From contig NC_056745.1 of the NCBI RefSeq assembly GCF_019279795.1, positions 1,487,990,757-1,488,054,756 of the forward strand: a DNA stretch of 64,000 nucleotides, read 5' to 3'. The notes under the pieces were generated by a model. The model was not told the DNA's origin. It worked only from the letters and a program-made list of their open reading frames with translations, and made no database searches. The stretch comes from Protopterus annectens (taxonomy: Eukaryota; Chordata; Ceratodontiformes; Protopteridae). The position numbers and the translations under genes were made by a program. Of this stretch, positions 33,043-43,976 are shown one piece after another (the first letter of the stretch is position 1; each line of letters opens with the position of its first letter).

Positions 33043-34854
33043 ATGTCAGAGAAAGTGAATAACTGTTTATCTTATGGGAAACAAATACCTCATAAAGATT
33101 TCCATTCCTACTGCATACATTGTTTAGGCCCAGACCACGACGTAGCAGCTTGTCTAGCCTGTGCTTCTTTTAACCGACGGACGCTTAGACGTCGGTCCGA
33201 GTTTGCTGAACAGATTTTCGGCCCCGACTTTGCCTATATTATGCCGTCGGATCCTCCGACTACGCAAATTACCAAAAAATGCAAAGAAAAGGACCGACAC
33301 TCGCGGTCCGCGGTTTCGACCGAAACTGCGGTTAAGCAAACCGCGAGTGTCTCGGTTTCGGCCGAAACCTAGCAAGCGGTTCTTTCTTCAGCCGAAACCT
33401 TGCCTTCTACCGAGGCCTCTTCTAACCTGGTAGAATCGGCTACTGAAATCCTACCTTCTGTTGTTGTTTCACAGGAATTATCGGACACCATTCCTCTGGA
33501 TATTTCAACCCCTACACGTGGAGCTGCTAGGCCTCCTGCAGCAATGTCTATTAAGGCCTTTGCCAGGGCTAAAGCAGCCAAAGCATCAAACACAGTGCCT
33601 ACCAAACCCCCCTCTCACAGGCCCAGCACTAGCTCCCATATGCTTTCTTTAGCTGAGGATCTAATCTCTTTAATTCGTGGATCCCAGCCTCATCCAGACA
33701 GGGCCTCTCTCCCTCCTCCAGAAAAGAGGCCTAGAGCAGAGCCCCCTGAGCCAGTATCCACAGATGATTCCTCTGATGACTCAGAACATACAGACCCTCC
33801 TGAGGCTACTTATTCTCCTTACGAAGACTCCGATGCTGAAGAGTCCATCCCTTCAGCCTCTCCGCCTGAGGAATTTTCCTTTGGGGAAACCTTGCATGCT
33901 ATGAGGGAACAATTTCAGTGGAAGGGCCAAGATTTCTCAGACTCCAGAAAAAGGCTTAGGACCTTTCTACATTTACCACAACATAGGCCTCTAGCTATAC
34001 CTCCAGTTCTTTCTGTTGTAGATGATGCATTTAATGATGCTTGCACTGCTCCTGATTCATTACCTCCGGCTCCTGCTAAGCCCGATAGGTACTACAAGGT
34101 CCCGGACACTCATCACCACTTATATAAGGCTCCTTTTGCAGATCCAGAGACTATCTCCCAGGGGCCTAAAGCTGTAGCAGCTACTTCTTCTAAAAACCCC
34201 CTCCCCTCTGAAAGGGAATCCAGGTCATTAGAGAGATGGGGTAAAAAAGTTTACACCTCTGCTACCTTGTCAGCTAGGGCTTTGAACTGCCAATTCCATA
34301 TGATTCAATATCAAGAGTTTATGCTTGACCAGTTAACTAAAAAACTGTCCTCTGAAGAATCTTTAGATAAAAAGTATGTTCAAGAAATGGTACATAACAT
34401 ACAGCAGGTTAGTAACCATTCTTTAAAATGTGGCTATGATGCACTGGAGGCTTCCTTTAGATCAGCCATGACTGGCACAGTTATCAGGAGGCATGCATGG
34501 TTGAAAGAACAGGCATTACCAGACCATGTCAAATCTAAGCTTTTGGATGCACCTATGGACAAGGTCAATTTATTTGGTTCCCCTGCACAGCAGGTACTAA
34601 AAAAGATGGAAGAGAAAGCAAAATCTGTGCAAACAGTGAAAGATTTCTTACAAGTTCAACCTCCAAGGTTTAGCAGGAACTGGCCCTCCAAGAATTGGTC
34701 CTTTCCGGACTCCTCTAAGACACAAAGAGGCAGGAATAGGCGCTCTAGAGGCAGAAACCAATCCAGGGGTGCCTACAGGGGCCGGCAGTGGCAAGGTAAC
34801 AACCAGCGAGGCACGGATGCAGCCACCACCACTGCAACAACTCAATCACAGTGA
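33043..34854 (+). pseudogene. DIRS copy 2 gag (ORF1), one in-frame stop
   Basis: Nucleocapsid-like protein of the element, 603 residues if the single TAG at 33370-33372 (codon 110) is disregarded; the frame is otherwise open. ATG 33043 is chosen because the homologous ATG occurs in copies 1 (13653) and 3 (57210). Residues about 6-45 hold a Cys/His cluster (PHKDFHSYCIHCLGPDHDV, then ACLAC), likely zinc-binding, where the first CxxC has Tyr in place of the second Cys (CLSYG versus CISCG in copy 3). A conserved acidic block EDSDAEESIPSASPPEEF lies near residue 260-280. The tail (about 565-603) is rich in Arg/Gly/Gln (RGRNQSRGAYRGRQW), an RNA-binding signature. The end overlaps the RT frame. Confidence 0.9.
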
Positions 34855-36757
34855 CTTGGCAGTGACACCGCCTACCAGGGAACAACTAGAAGCACCCTTA
34901 GGCAGAAAGCTAACCTTATTTTCAAAGAACTGGCATTGCATCACAAGAGAAAAATGGATTTTGCAAACTATAGACCAAGGTTACAGGTTCCATTTCCATA
35001 CTCTACCAGGGAAGGGAGGAATGCCAAACCTACCACCTACTCAAAGGGAAGAAGCTCTAAAACAAATATCTCAATTATTAAGAATGAGAGCTGTGGAAAA
35101 GGTACCATCTATGGAGCAAGGAAAGGGATTTTACTCCAGACTCTTCCTGGTACCAAGAAAAGAAAACAAATGGAGGCCTATTCTAGACCTGTCCACTTTA
35201 AACACATTCCTCATTGTTCCAAAATTCAAAATGCTGACCCTACAGCAGCTTCTTCCCATGCTGGGCAAGGAGTCTTGGCTGGTAACTCTAGATCTCAAGG
35301 AGGCATACCTGCACGTCCCCATTTGACCAATTTGCAGAAGATACCTCAGATTTCTTGCAGGATCAGAGCATTATCAATTCTCAGCATTGCCCTTTGGCTT
35401 ATCTACTGCACCCAGAGTGTTCACGAAATGCCTGGCATCAGTAATCGCTCATTGCAGACTTCAGGGGATTCAAATTGATCCCTACCTGGACGACTGCCTG
35501 ATACAAGCGGACAACAAAAGCAAGTTATCAGAAGACTTGAAAAGAGTCATTTACCTGCTGCAAGCCCTGGGATACACAGTCAATATAAAAAAGTCAAGGC
35601 TGATTCCATCCCAAAGAATAACCTTTCTGGGTGCAGAACTGGACACATCAAAACAAATGGCATTCCTAACTGCAGACAAGAAAGAGCAACTCCCTCTCTA
35701 TTTCTTGGCATTAACCAAGCAGAACCATCTAACTGCAAGAAAAGTGCTACAAGCTCTAGGCTTCATGGCATCCTGCATAATACTGATCCCTCATGCCAGA
35801 CTGCATATGAGAAAGCTACAGTGGTACCTAAAGAATTTGTGGTCCCAACACAAGCACAGCCTAGAAACCAAAATTCCAATAATCCCATGCCTGAAGCAAG
35901 AGTTCCTATGGTGGGCTCAGGCCTGTCACTCAAACCCAGGATTGCCCTTCTGCAACAGTCATCCAAGACAAACCATCACGACAGATGCCTCAGACCTCGA
36001 TTGGGGGGCACACATGCTGGGCAAGTGCATTCAAGGCCTATGGACTCAAGACCAGCTGCACCTGCACATAAATCTAAAGGAAATGATGGCAGTAAAATTG
36101 GCAATCCAGTCATTCAGACCTTTTCTCCAAGAAGGTCAGTTGATGATAAGGACAGACAACACCACAGTTATGTGGTACATCAACAAACAGGGAGGCACAC
36201 ATTCATATCCCCTATGCCGGCTGGCACTGGACCTATGGGATGTGGCTCTGAGCTACAACATTCAGTTACAAGCAATCTTTGTACCGAAGGAAAACATTCT
36301 AGCAGACATACTAAGCAGAACTACCACAGATGCCCACGAATGGATGCTGCATCCGGACATCTTCAAAGCCATCACAAGAGAACGGGGATTACCACAAATA
36401 GACTTGTTTGCATCCCCACTCAATCACCAGCTAAAGAAATTCTGCACAAGGACGTACCACCCACTTGCTTGGAAGGTGGACTCCCTATCCTTCAGTTGGA
36501 AAAACCTGACAGCATACGCATTTCCACCACTTCCTTTGATGCACAAGGTGCTTCTGAAGATCAAAGAGGAATGTCCGAGGATCATTCTGATAGCTCCAGA
36601 CTGGCCAAGACAACATTGGTATCCATTGCTGAGGAGCATGTCTCGGGGACAAATATGGACACTCCCCCTAACCCCATTGCTGTTAACACAGAACAACTAC
36701 AACATCCTGCATCCAAACCTAAAGACTCTACAGCTAACTGCCTGGAACATTACATAA
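34817..36757 (+). pseudogene. DIRS copy 2 reverse transcriptase-RNase H, one in-frame stop
   Basis: 646 codons from ATG 34817, in frame +2, overlapping the gag end by 38 nt. The single TGA at 35324-35326 (codon 170) lies between LDLKEAYLHVPI and RRYLRF; copy 3 has an Arg/Gln codon there. The RT blocks are FYSRLFLVPRKENKWRPILD, FSALPFGLSTAPRVFTKCL and PYLDDCLIQ, with YLDD at 35483-35494. RNase H has ITTDASDLDWGAHM (Asp at 35984), NLKEMMAV (Glu), RTDNTTVMWYINKQGG (Asp at 36155) and ILADILSR. The C-terminal segment (IDLFASPLNHQLKKFCTRTY, YAFPPLPL, LIAPDWPRQHWYPLL) is the region some authors liken to a methyltransferase; I see no proof of activity. A truncated product is expected unless the stop is read through. 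Confidence 0.92.
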
Positions 36758-37788
36758 CAGCAATTAACCCAAATTTATCCCAAAGGGTTAAAGACATAAT
36801 CCTGGAGGCTCGTAGACCTTCAACAAGAAAGAATTATGCAGCAAAATGGAAAAGATATCTCATTTGGAGTACTGCAAAGGGGCAAGATGTGACACTGGTG
36901 AACATAGCCAACATCCTGGAGTACTTGGCAGAGCTCTTCCATACAGGCCTGTCCTATTCTTCCATCAAGATACATGCATCAGCTATTTCAGCAGAATACA
37001 GCTTGGATCCTCCAGTCTTCTCTCATCCTCTGCTCAGACAGTTTCTGAGAGGAATTAAAAATGTAAAACCTCCCAGGAAACCTCCATTGCCTGCATGGGA
37101 CTTGAACTTTGTGCTAGAAAAATTGACACTTCCCCCTTTCGAACCAGCATCAACAGCAGAATTACAATACTTATCCTGGAAGACTGCTTTCCTGCTGGCA
37201 ATAACTTCAGCAAGAAGGGTCTCTGAACTACAGGCATTAATGGCAGTGCAACCCTTCCTGATCTTCCATCAAGATAGAGTGTCCATGAGAACAAATCCTA
37301 CATTTATGCCTAAGGTGGTATCCAGAGTCTCTTTAAATCAGGCTATCCACCTACCTACGTTCTTCCCCAACCCACAGAACAGGGGAGAAAGACTCTTGCA
37401 TACCTTGGATGTACATAGACAATTATGCTACTACCTGGACAGGACAAAAACCAATAGAAAAACTGACCAGCTTCTGGTAGCATATGCAACAGGAAAGGAA
37501 GGAAAACCAATTTCAAAACAGACAATCTCCAAATGGATAGGAAATTGCATTAGATTTTGTTACTCCTATCATGGAAAGAAAACGCCAGAGAACATCAGGC
37601 CTCACTCCACAAGGGCTACAGCCACTACCACAGCCTTCTTACGAGGAGTGGCTACCAAGGACATTATAGAGGCTGCTACTTGGACCTCCGTGCATACATT
37701 TGCCAAGCATTATAACTTACCTCTATACTCTAGATCCCGTGCTGGTTTTGCCACTGCTGTTTTGCAAGGGATCCTAACTACACCATAA
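36655..37788 (+). CDS. DIRS copy 2 tyrosine recombinase (open)
   Basis: Integrase of the element, which would insert a circular DNA copy by site-specific-type recombination. ATG 36655 is a plausible start; the frame stays open upstream to 35821, overlapping RT, so the start is uncertain. EARRPSTRKNYAAKWKRYL (about 36805-36860) begins the core-binding region. The catalytic residues are all present: Arg in TSARRVSEL (37213-37218), His-x-x-Arg in RPHSTRAT (His 37603, Arg 37612), Trp and His in TWTSVHTF (37681 and 37693), and the nucleophile Tyr in KHYNLPL (37711). No stops or frameshifts. It ends LQGILTTP at 37788. This is the only full enzyme frame in the window without a visible lesion. Confidence 0.93.
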   Translation: MDTPPNPIAVNTEQLQHPASKPKDSTANCLEHYITAINPNLSQRVKDIILEARRPSTRKNYAAKWKRYLIWSTAKGQDVTLVNIANILEYLAELFHTGLSYSSIKIHASAISAEYSLDPPVFSHPLLRQFLRGIKNVKPPRKPPLPAWDLNFVLEKLTLPPFEPASTAELQYLSWKTAFLLAITSARRVSELQALMAVQPFLIFHQDRVSMRTNPTFMPKVVSRVSLNQAIHLPTFFPNPQNRGERLLHTLDVHRQLCYYLDRTKTNRKTDQLLVAYATGKEGKPISKQTISKWIGNCIRFCYSYHGKKTPENIRPHSTRATATTTAFLRGVATKDIIEAATWTSVHTFAKHYNLPLYSRSRAGFATAVLQGILTTP

Positions 37789-37832
37789 TCTCTTCTCTTT
37801 TCCTCCTCCCCTAGCTTAGCTATGGTATTCTA

Positions 37833-37928
37833 CCCATTTGTAAGGACTGCAGATGCATCCTTGAAGGACATAGTACAGTTTTGTACCTACCATAAATGTA
37901 GATGTCCGAGAGGAATGCATCTGCAGTC
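37833..37928 (+). repeat. DIRS copy 2 internal complementary region
   Basis: 37833-37871 is the exact reverse complement of the left terminus (32723-32761). 37872-37928 is the exact reverse complement of the right terminus (38288-38344). The two halves meet at ggacat/agtaca. This is the DIRS hallmark and defines both ends of the element. Confidence 0.95.
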
Positions 37929-38126
37929 AGGATTACCCACCCACCTTCCCCTCTGAGGTACTCCTAGGGTATTTGCCAACCTTCAGCTAGCTTGGGGGGG
38001 ATCTGTTATGGTGTATTTGTTTGTATATATGTGCATACATGCTTATTTTATGTGTTTGCTCTCTACTATTTGGAAACATTGGCATTTATCCAAATTTAGC
38101 CATCCAAGAGGGCACCTGGTATCTGG

Positions 38127-38344
38127 GGCAAGAAACACTGAGGAAAATGGCGTCGGCTGATGCCTTTATACCCGAAGAACTGCCGCAATGACGTCGGGTG
38201 AAGTGCGACACCAGCCGAAGCCAGACCCAGACTTTGGAATCCGGCCGACCGAAGGGCTGCCTGACGACAGGACAACCCATTTGTAAGGACTGCAGATGCA
38301 TTCCTCTCGGACATCTACATTTATGGTAGGTACAAAACTGTACT
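38127..38344 (-). repeat. DIRS copy 2 right inverted terminal repeat
   Basis: Pairs with 32723-32921. The last 30 bp (ctacatttatggtaggtaca then aaactgtact) have no partner in the left repeat and form the right-end extension typical of DIRS. Confidence 0.92.
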
Positions 38345-39005
38345 TTTCATATAATTTAATTTGTGCAGACTGCTTTATAACTCAAAGCACAAAAATAAAG
38401 TGTGTACACACTTAAGGTCATGTTTCTGTTTTACAGTTGTTAATAACAGGAGAAATAGTTAATAATTCCCATATAACTTCACATTGGTGGCAGACAGGTA
38501 AATGAAGGTAATGTCACTTACTGTGCTAAAATGTGAAATTCACAGGAAGTACCCTTTAAACAGAAATAGGAGGTTTGTGGCTAATCCTATCACAGTCTCG
38601 AATTATAGGAAGAGCAACTTCACTATCCAAAATACGTACATTTATTTCCACATGATCTTAGCGTTTCAAAGGGGTTAAGTGCAGACCTGCTGTCCTTTCT
38701 ATTCCCTCTTTTCAGAAAATGTAAACATTTTGAGAGCTGGTGTATTTCGGCATCTCATTGCAGATCATTATCTCTTGCTTCTGTTTGTTGCAATTTGTAT
38801 ATCTCTTCATACTTTTGTTCCCTGCCAGACTTTGCCACCCACTTCTTGTAGCAGTTACTGCCAGACTGTTTTACTCTCTTCCAGTTGTCAATCAACTCAT
38901 TTAATCATTTGAAACTGGTACCTGTTCAACAAAATCTTGAGGAATGCATATTTCATTTAAAACTTTCTCCTATTGTCAGTCCCATCCAGTGCTGGGTTTA
39001 GAATT
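38345..39005. other. No recognised feature
   Basis: AT-rich DNA between DIRS copy 2 and a SINE. Nothing identified. Confidence 0.55.
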
Positions 39006-39009
39006 TTAG

Positions 39010-39290
39010 GATAGCCGCGGTGGTGCAGCAGTTAGCATTGTCGCCTCACAGTAAGAGGTTCTCCCGTTCGATTCTCGGCTCGAGTGCCTTCTGTGTGGAG
39101 TCTGCATGTCCTCCCTTTGGTCGAGTGACATTAAAGAAATGCAGGTAGGTGCGAGCGTGAATGGGCGTGCCTTCATTGAAGGTTGGGCATTGGGCTGGCA
39201 ACTCGGCACAGTAAAAATTCACTGCCAATCATGAGCAGACCTGAGTTCTACTGTGGTGACTCCTAACCGGGAAAAGCCAAAGTCTATTGT
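39010..39290 (+). mobile_element. tRNA-headed SINE, longer subtype
   Basis: The head has gcggtggtgcagcagttagc (A-box region) and cgttcgattc (B box, 39065-39074), then tgtgtggagtctgcatgtcc from the shared core. It then continues into gtgcgagcgtgaatgggcgt, gttgggcattgggctggcaa and a 3' part ending near ccgggaaaagcc. The middle differs from the SINE at 21604, which has a shorter core, so two subtypes share the same head. Confidence 0.75.
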
Positions 39291-40905
39291 TATATTTGAG
39301 ACATTACAGCAGCTGAATTCTTTGCAGGAGTTTGCATAATTAACTGAATCAATAGACTGATGGTAAAATTTAAGGAGGCGGAGTCTCTCACAGAAATAAC
39401 AGATGGAGAGGGCTACTGCCCTTAATCATTATCTTTTCCCTTAGGGACAAATGCCAGTTGTAGAGTTAGCACTGGTGTCCGGTTTCTACGGATCCGTTTT
39501 AACTGTTTTTTTTTTCTGTCAATCAGCAACTGCATCACAGTGGTTGTTTTAGTTTAAATCTTGAAAGCATACTTGGATTGTGCTAAATGTGTCTGATATA
39601 GCAAAAGATACTGATGGGTCTATCCAAGAGCATTACACTTAGGATGCAATGATTGATTTTAACCTGAATGCGTCTGATATGTATCAAAGCATCAGTGGCA
39701 GCTGGTGACTTCAAATCAAAGGAGGGCTGCAGGAGACAGCTGAATGGGTGGGGCCAATGGGAAGGGGTGCAGCCAACTAGAAAGGGGAGGAGCTATACTC
39801 AAAAACCACAAAAACTGGAACTTTAATTAAATACACTGCCCTGGGTGCCAAACCATCATTATGAGAGTCCAATCAAGACAAAATGAAGTGTAGAAGAAAA
39901 AAAATATTTCAATGCATTGGCTGCAATATCTAGATGGAAACGAAAAGGTTGCAAGGCATAAAAAAATAAATTACTTTTTAAATACATTACTGGAATGCCA
40001 GTCAAAATCAAGTATAAAAAACAAGCAGCACTCATCTCAAACCACTTCTCCTTGCACTGCAGTTCTAATTATAATTTATATTCAGCTTTATAAAAGTACC
40101 AAGTAACATGCTGAAAGTAGCAATCTCTGTGATACCCCCACTTGTAAAAATGTTTCTTATCCAAAAAAGACCTGCTGCCTGATAACAACTATCTACTTGT
40201 TTCATGGGGAAAACATGATCAAAGTAAAAAATGAAAAGCAAACAAGAAACAAGCTCAAGATACATTGCTTAAAGGATTACTGTACAGGTAATGGACCACA
40301 TTTGATAGATTGACATTCTGTTTAGTTTACAGGTAAAGCCTGCAAAGATGACTGCAAGTCTCCAACAAATGTAATGAGCTTCTGAAAATACTGTAATCCT
40401 ATCCTTTATTACAAATACTGTCATATGCATTACAGTACCTAAGGCTTGTACATTATCTAGTTATGTAAATATTCTCTGCATGGCAACAACAAAAAGGCTT
40501 TTAATGTTGGTAATTCTTTAACAGCATGCTTATTAAAGCTTACTTACATCTTACAATCTCAGACAAGCTTACCTGATGGTCATGAAAGCACTGCTACTTA
40601 AACACAGAGCAACAGGGCACTGTGACAGCATGCATTTTCTGAATAATAAGAAGCATAAATCAACAGTATAAAAATATGACAGAAAACCAGAACATTCTGC
40701 AAAATCAAGCAAGGACACAAGAAAAGCCACTGTAGTAATTGTCTACCTTGGATGGCGGGATACTCTGCACATTTACACTGCATAACTGCTCCGTGCCTTG
40801 CTTGGACACATCCAGAGTCACTACATGGGGAGAGTGGGGTACAACAAGTATGTCACAATTTGAAATGTCTCTGGCTGACTGTGATGGCCCTGACACATTT
40901 TTCAT
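39291..40905. other. Unclassified DNA; possible transposon fragment at about 39690
   Basis: cagtggcagctggtgacttc (about 39694-39713) resembles the terminal sequence of some vertebrate hAT-type repeats, followed by a G-rich stretch, but I found no matching other end. The rest is AT-rich without domains. Short frames on both strands at 40705-40988 have no motif. Confidence 0.35.
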
Positions 40906-41432
40906 ACCTGTCAACTTTAGAGCAAGATATCTGGACAAAGCCATACAAAGAAGTGGGGCAAAGGCCCAAAAATAAGGACAATATTTAAATATTGCTCTTA
41001 TAAACTTTCTTATAGAATAGTAGGTCTTGCATTAGTTTGAAATTTCTGAAGGGTATGAAATCTGAAACTCAAATGTCTGTCATTATTTTCTAACTTCATT
41101 CTTTAATGATTTGCCTCTAATTTGCCAGAAAACCACAATTTTATGAAAAATAGACCAAAAATGTGATGCAAAAATATAAAGTAGCCACACAATACAGCTG
41201 GGAAACTGTCAAAGAAGGGACACTTTTTAAATATTAGTACTATTAACTTGAGCAGCTGACAAAATAAACTAATCTGCATGCATTTCTGAAATAAAAGTAA
41301 TCTATAACTCTGATTATTAAAGTTATTTATTAATTGTGAACTCTCCATGTTTTCTTCCAAAATTGCCATTTTATGGAGGGATTATTAGAGGGAGAGCAAC
41401 ATTTTGAGCCAAAATCGAGGACAGTTGAGAGG
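40906..41432 (+). mobile_element. MITE family (CCTCTCAAC ends), copies 2 and 3 fused
   Basis: It begins acctgtcaacttt then tctggacaaagcca, gggcaaaggcccaaaaataa; a second start-like segment appears at about 41205 (aaactgtcaaagaagggaca), and it ends gaggacagttgagagg. The right portion is diverged. It looks like two overlapping or tandem copies of the family at 31538. Confidence 0.7.
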
Positions 41433-41473
41433 TTTAGATATGCCTAATTCTATAAAGCAATTTATTTGCACGT

Positions 41474-41761
41474 ACCTCTCAACCTATTAATGCAGGAAAT
41501 CTGGGCAAGTCCAAATATATTGGGGGAACATACAAACAGTTCTAAATATTGCTATTGTATAAACTTAGTTGATAGAATAACAGGTCTTGCTTTAGCATGC
41601 ATTTCTCTGAAGGTTATGAATTCTGAAACTCAATGTTTGTCATTATTTAGTGACTTAATTCCTAAATGATTTGCCAGAAAACTACAAATTTTATGAGGAA
41701 CAAACCAAAAATAAGAAGCAAAAATCTATTAATTCTGTGAAAATCTGGACAGTTGAGAGAT
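41474..41761 (+). mobile_element. MITE family, copy 4 (complete)
   Basis: Starts acctctcaacc and ends ggacagttgaga, with the family interior (aaatctgggcaagtccaaat, gttatgaattctgaaactca, gatttgccagaaaactacaa). About 288 bp. Confidence 0.8.
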
Positions 41762-42710
41762 ATAGTTCAGCCGGAGCAGTCTTTGAGTTTGCCATCCTTT
41801 CCCCTCACAAAATCATGGTCGAATGGAGCCTCCCCCTACAGCTATTCCAATATCCCATTACTTGTCTATTTCGCCCCATTTACCATAAACACTGTAATGT
41901 GCATACTGCTTTACTTCTATGATGATTTGGATTCCATTTGAAAGTTTTATTTTGCATTTTACAGCACAAACACTAACACATCTGCTAAACAATGCAATGC
42001 AGTCTCTCAATGAAAACAGATTTAACATTAAAACTTCTCTGCCCTTGAAACTCACATTCATTGAAACAACATTGAAATCCACATTCAAAGAAAATACATT
42101 TGGCTAGTATAAAGATTAACTTTGGTCTGTTTTCAAATGATAGGCCTCTTGCACACAAGACATATATGTGTTGTGTGATACACCTTCCTGACTGTATTAA
42201 ATTATATCCCTTGTATAATACAGTACAGTTGTTAGAGGGTGTTTTAAATTTATTGTTTTGAACATTTTTTCCAGTAAACAATGAAACAAAATGCATGCCC
42301 CAATAATGACAAAACTGCCCAGTTGAGAACATTTCCATCATAAAAGTCTACTCAAACTTTTACAATCCACCAGTATCAGTAAATATGCACAAACTCTGCA
42401 GAAGTAAAAGTCATCTATAAAATTCCACATTAAAGAGATCTGTAACTAATGAAGAGGTTGCTGCTAGCAAACAACTTTATATTTCATTGTTTCATCTACA
42501 AATAAAGTGCTTGTATCTTCGCCAAAGAGGACATTCTCAGTGCAGCAGCACCCCGATGGAGTAGAACCCACAGCCTTCTGCATCAAAAGCAAGTACACTA
42601 CCTGTTGTGCTGTTAACAATGCAAACAGATGTAGCATAAGCAGCACTAAACTTCTCTTCCCCCTGCAGCTCTCAGTTCCTTGTGAAATCTATTTGACACT
42701 CAACTGTATC
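41762..42710. other. No recognised feature
   Basis: AT-rich DNA with short overlapping frames on both strands and no motif. Confidence 0.5.
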
Positions 42711-42860
42711 ACTCAACTTCGCAGCATAAGAAATCTGGAAAAAGCCAAAATTTATTGGGGTGGGATAAAAGCCCAAAAACCAGGAACACATTTTAAACAT
42801 TGCTTGTATAATCTTGAAAAGTTGCTAATATAAAATGCTGTGTTATTACCATACATTTCA
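42711..42860 (+). mobile_element. MITE family, partial copy 5
   Basis: Left half only: actcaacttcgcagcataag, aaatctggaaaaagccaaaa, ggataaaagcccaaaaacca. It loses similarity after about 42850. Confidence 0.6.
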
Positions 42861-42995
42861 CTGCCAAGTCATGAACCCAGGACCCTGTGCAAAACAGTCA
42901 GAGCAACATACCACTATGCCAAATCAGCTGTTTTATGAAAGGGAAGAAGACAGAAACTTAAATGGCTACCCTTTAGTGAATTCAGTTCTCACCAA

Positions 42996-43600
42996 AGCTG
43001 TCAACCTCTTAGCACAAAACACCTGGACAAAGCCAGTAATGGGGGAATACAGCCCTCAAACATATTCAGTGAATTCAGTTCTCACCATAGCTGTCAACCT
43101 TAGCACAAAAAATCCTGGATGAAGCCAATAATGGGGGAATACAGTCCCAAAAATAGGGACACATTTCAAATATTCATCTTATAAACTTAGAAAATTCCTA
43201 GAATAAAAGGTTTTGTATTACTATGTACTTTCTGAAGAATATGAAGTCTGAAATTCAAATGTCTGTCAATTTTATTTAACATTTGTTAACCAGGAAAGTC
43301 TCACTTGGAACAAAAGCCAATTTTCAGCAGAGGCCCAGAGAGAAATACTGTAGGCACATGTCTTTGTAACATGAGAAGACATCAGAGCAAACCCACACAC
43401 AAACACAGGGAGGACATGCAGACTCCACACAGAAGGTATCCCAGCCAAGAATCAAACCAGAAAACCTCTTGCTGTGAGGCAACAATGCTACCACTGCACT
43501 ATCAACTATCTAAGGATTTACAAATTCAGAAACCACAGATTTTATGATTAACAGAACAGAACAAAATTTGAGGCAAAAATCTGCAAAAGTTTCACAGATG
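42996..43600 (+). mobile_element. MITE family, copy 6, interrupted by a SINE
   Basis: A left end appears twice (agctgtcaacctcttagcac at about 42999 and agctgtcaaccttagcacaa at about 43090), i.e. a short duplication. The interior runs to gtctgtcaat (43270), is broken by a SINE, and resumes at aaccacagattttatgatta (about 43531) through gaggcaaaaatctgcaaaag. Confidence 0.7.
43268..43512 (-). mobile_element. tRNA-headed SINE, minus strand, inserted in MITE
   Basis: On the minus strand: gtgcagtggtagcattgttg (A-box region), ttttctggtttgattcttgg (B box, diverged), gtgtggagtctgcatgtcct core, ctctgctgaaaattggcttt and ggttaacaaatgttaaataa at the 3' end. Same subtype as 21604. Confidence 0.8.
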
Positions 43601-43960
43601 GTGGTGGGTAAGGAATTCAGGCTGTTGTTACCTGAACCCAGGGTACAAGGTTCAAGCCTGAGATATTCTCTAACCACCACCAGCAGTGGTATCCTGAGTT
43701 TTCTCTATAGCCACCAGTATAAATCGACTGGGGCATTTTAAAGTAAACAATTGTAGGATGCTCAAAGTTATATATATGATATGATTGAAATTATCTGTAT
43801 GTTTAGAAGTTGTCCTGATGTAATATTTTTATTTTTGGTAAACAACTTTACCATCAGCTACTGGGCATAGCGAGTGGCAACTCAGTAGCAAACACTTGTA
43901 CTAATATAGGGCTTAGTCAGTGGGAATGTGCATTAATCTGATCAGTACTTACACCAGTAA
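43601..43960. other. No recognised feature
   Basis: AT-rich spacer. It may include the 5' part of the following Penelope-like element, but no motif is visible before 43976. Confidence 0.4.
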
Positions 43961-43976
43961 TATCTTATTTTATAAG

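Larger units (their letters stand above)
32723..38344 (+). mobile_element. DIRS-type retrotransposon, copy 2 (nearly intact)
   Basis: This 5.6-kb element has the full DIRS structure. Left repeat 32723-32921, gag 33043-34854, RT-RNase H 34817-36757, tyrosine recombinase to 37788, internal complementary region 37833-37928, right repeat 38127-38344. The internal complementary region matches both termini without mismatch, which fixes the ends and indicates a young insertion. Flanks are ...ttttg and tttcat..., with no target duplication. The only visible defects are one in-frame TAG in gag and one in-frame TGA in RT. The terminal sequence (atgtccttcaaggatgcatc) is a different subfamily from copies 1 and 3. 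Confidence 0.96.

Noticed and set aside
36398..36640. Methyltransferase assignment for the pol C-terminus
   Set aside because: The IDLFASPLN...APDWPRQHWYP segment is conserved in all three copies, but I cannot see a complete catalytic motif set, so I left it unnamed.
35821..36654. Long extension of the recombinase frame overlapping pol, open in copy 2 and partly in copies 1 and 3
   Set aside because: As evidence for a longer recombinase it is weak: another shadow frame is similarly open over the pol N-terminal half in all three copies (15490-16215, 34936-35478, 59112 on), so low stop density in that frame explains it.
39694..39760. hAT-type terminal sequence (cagtggcagctggtg)
   Set aside because: Only one end found, no target duplication; too little to call an element.
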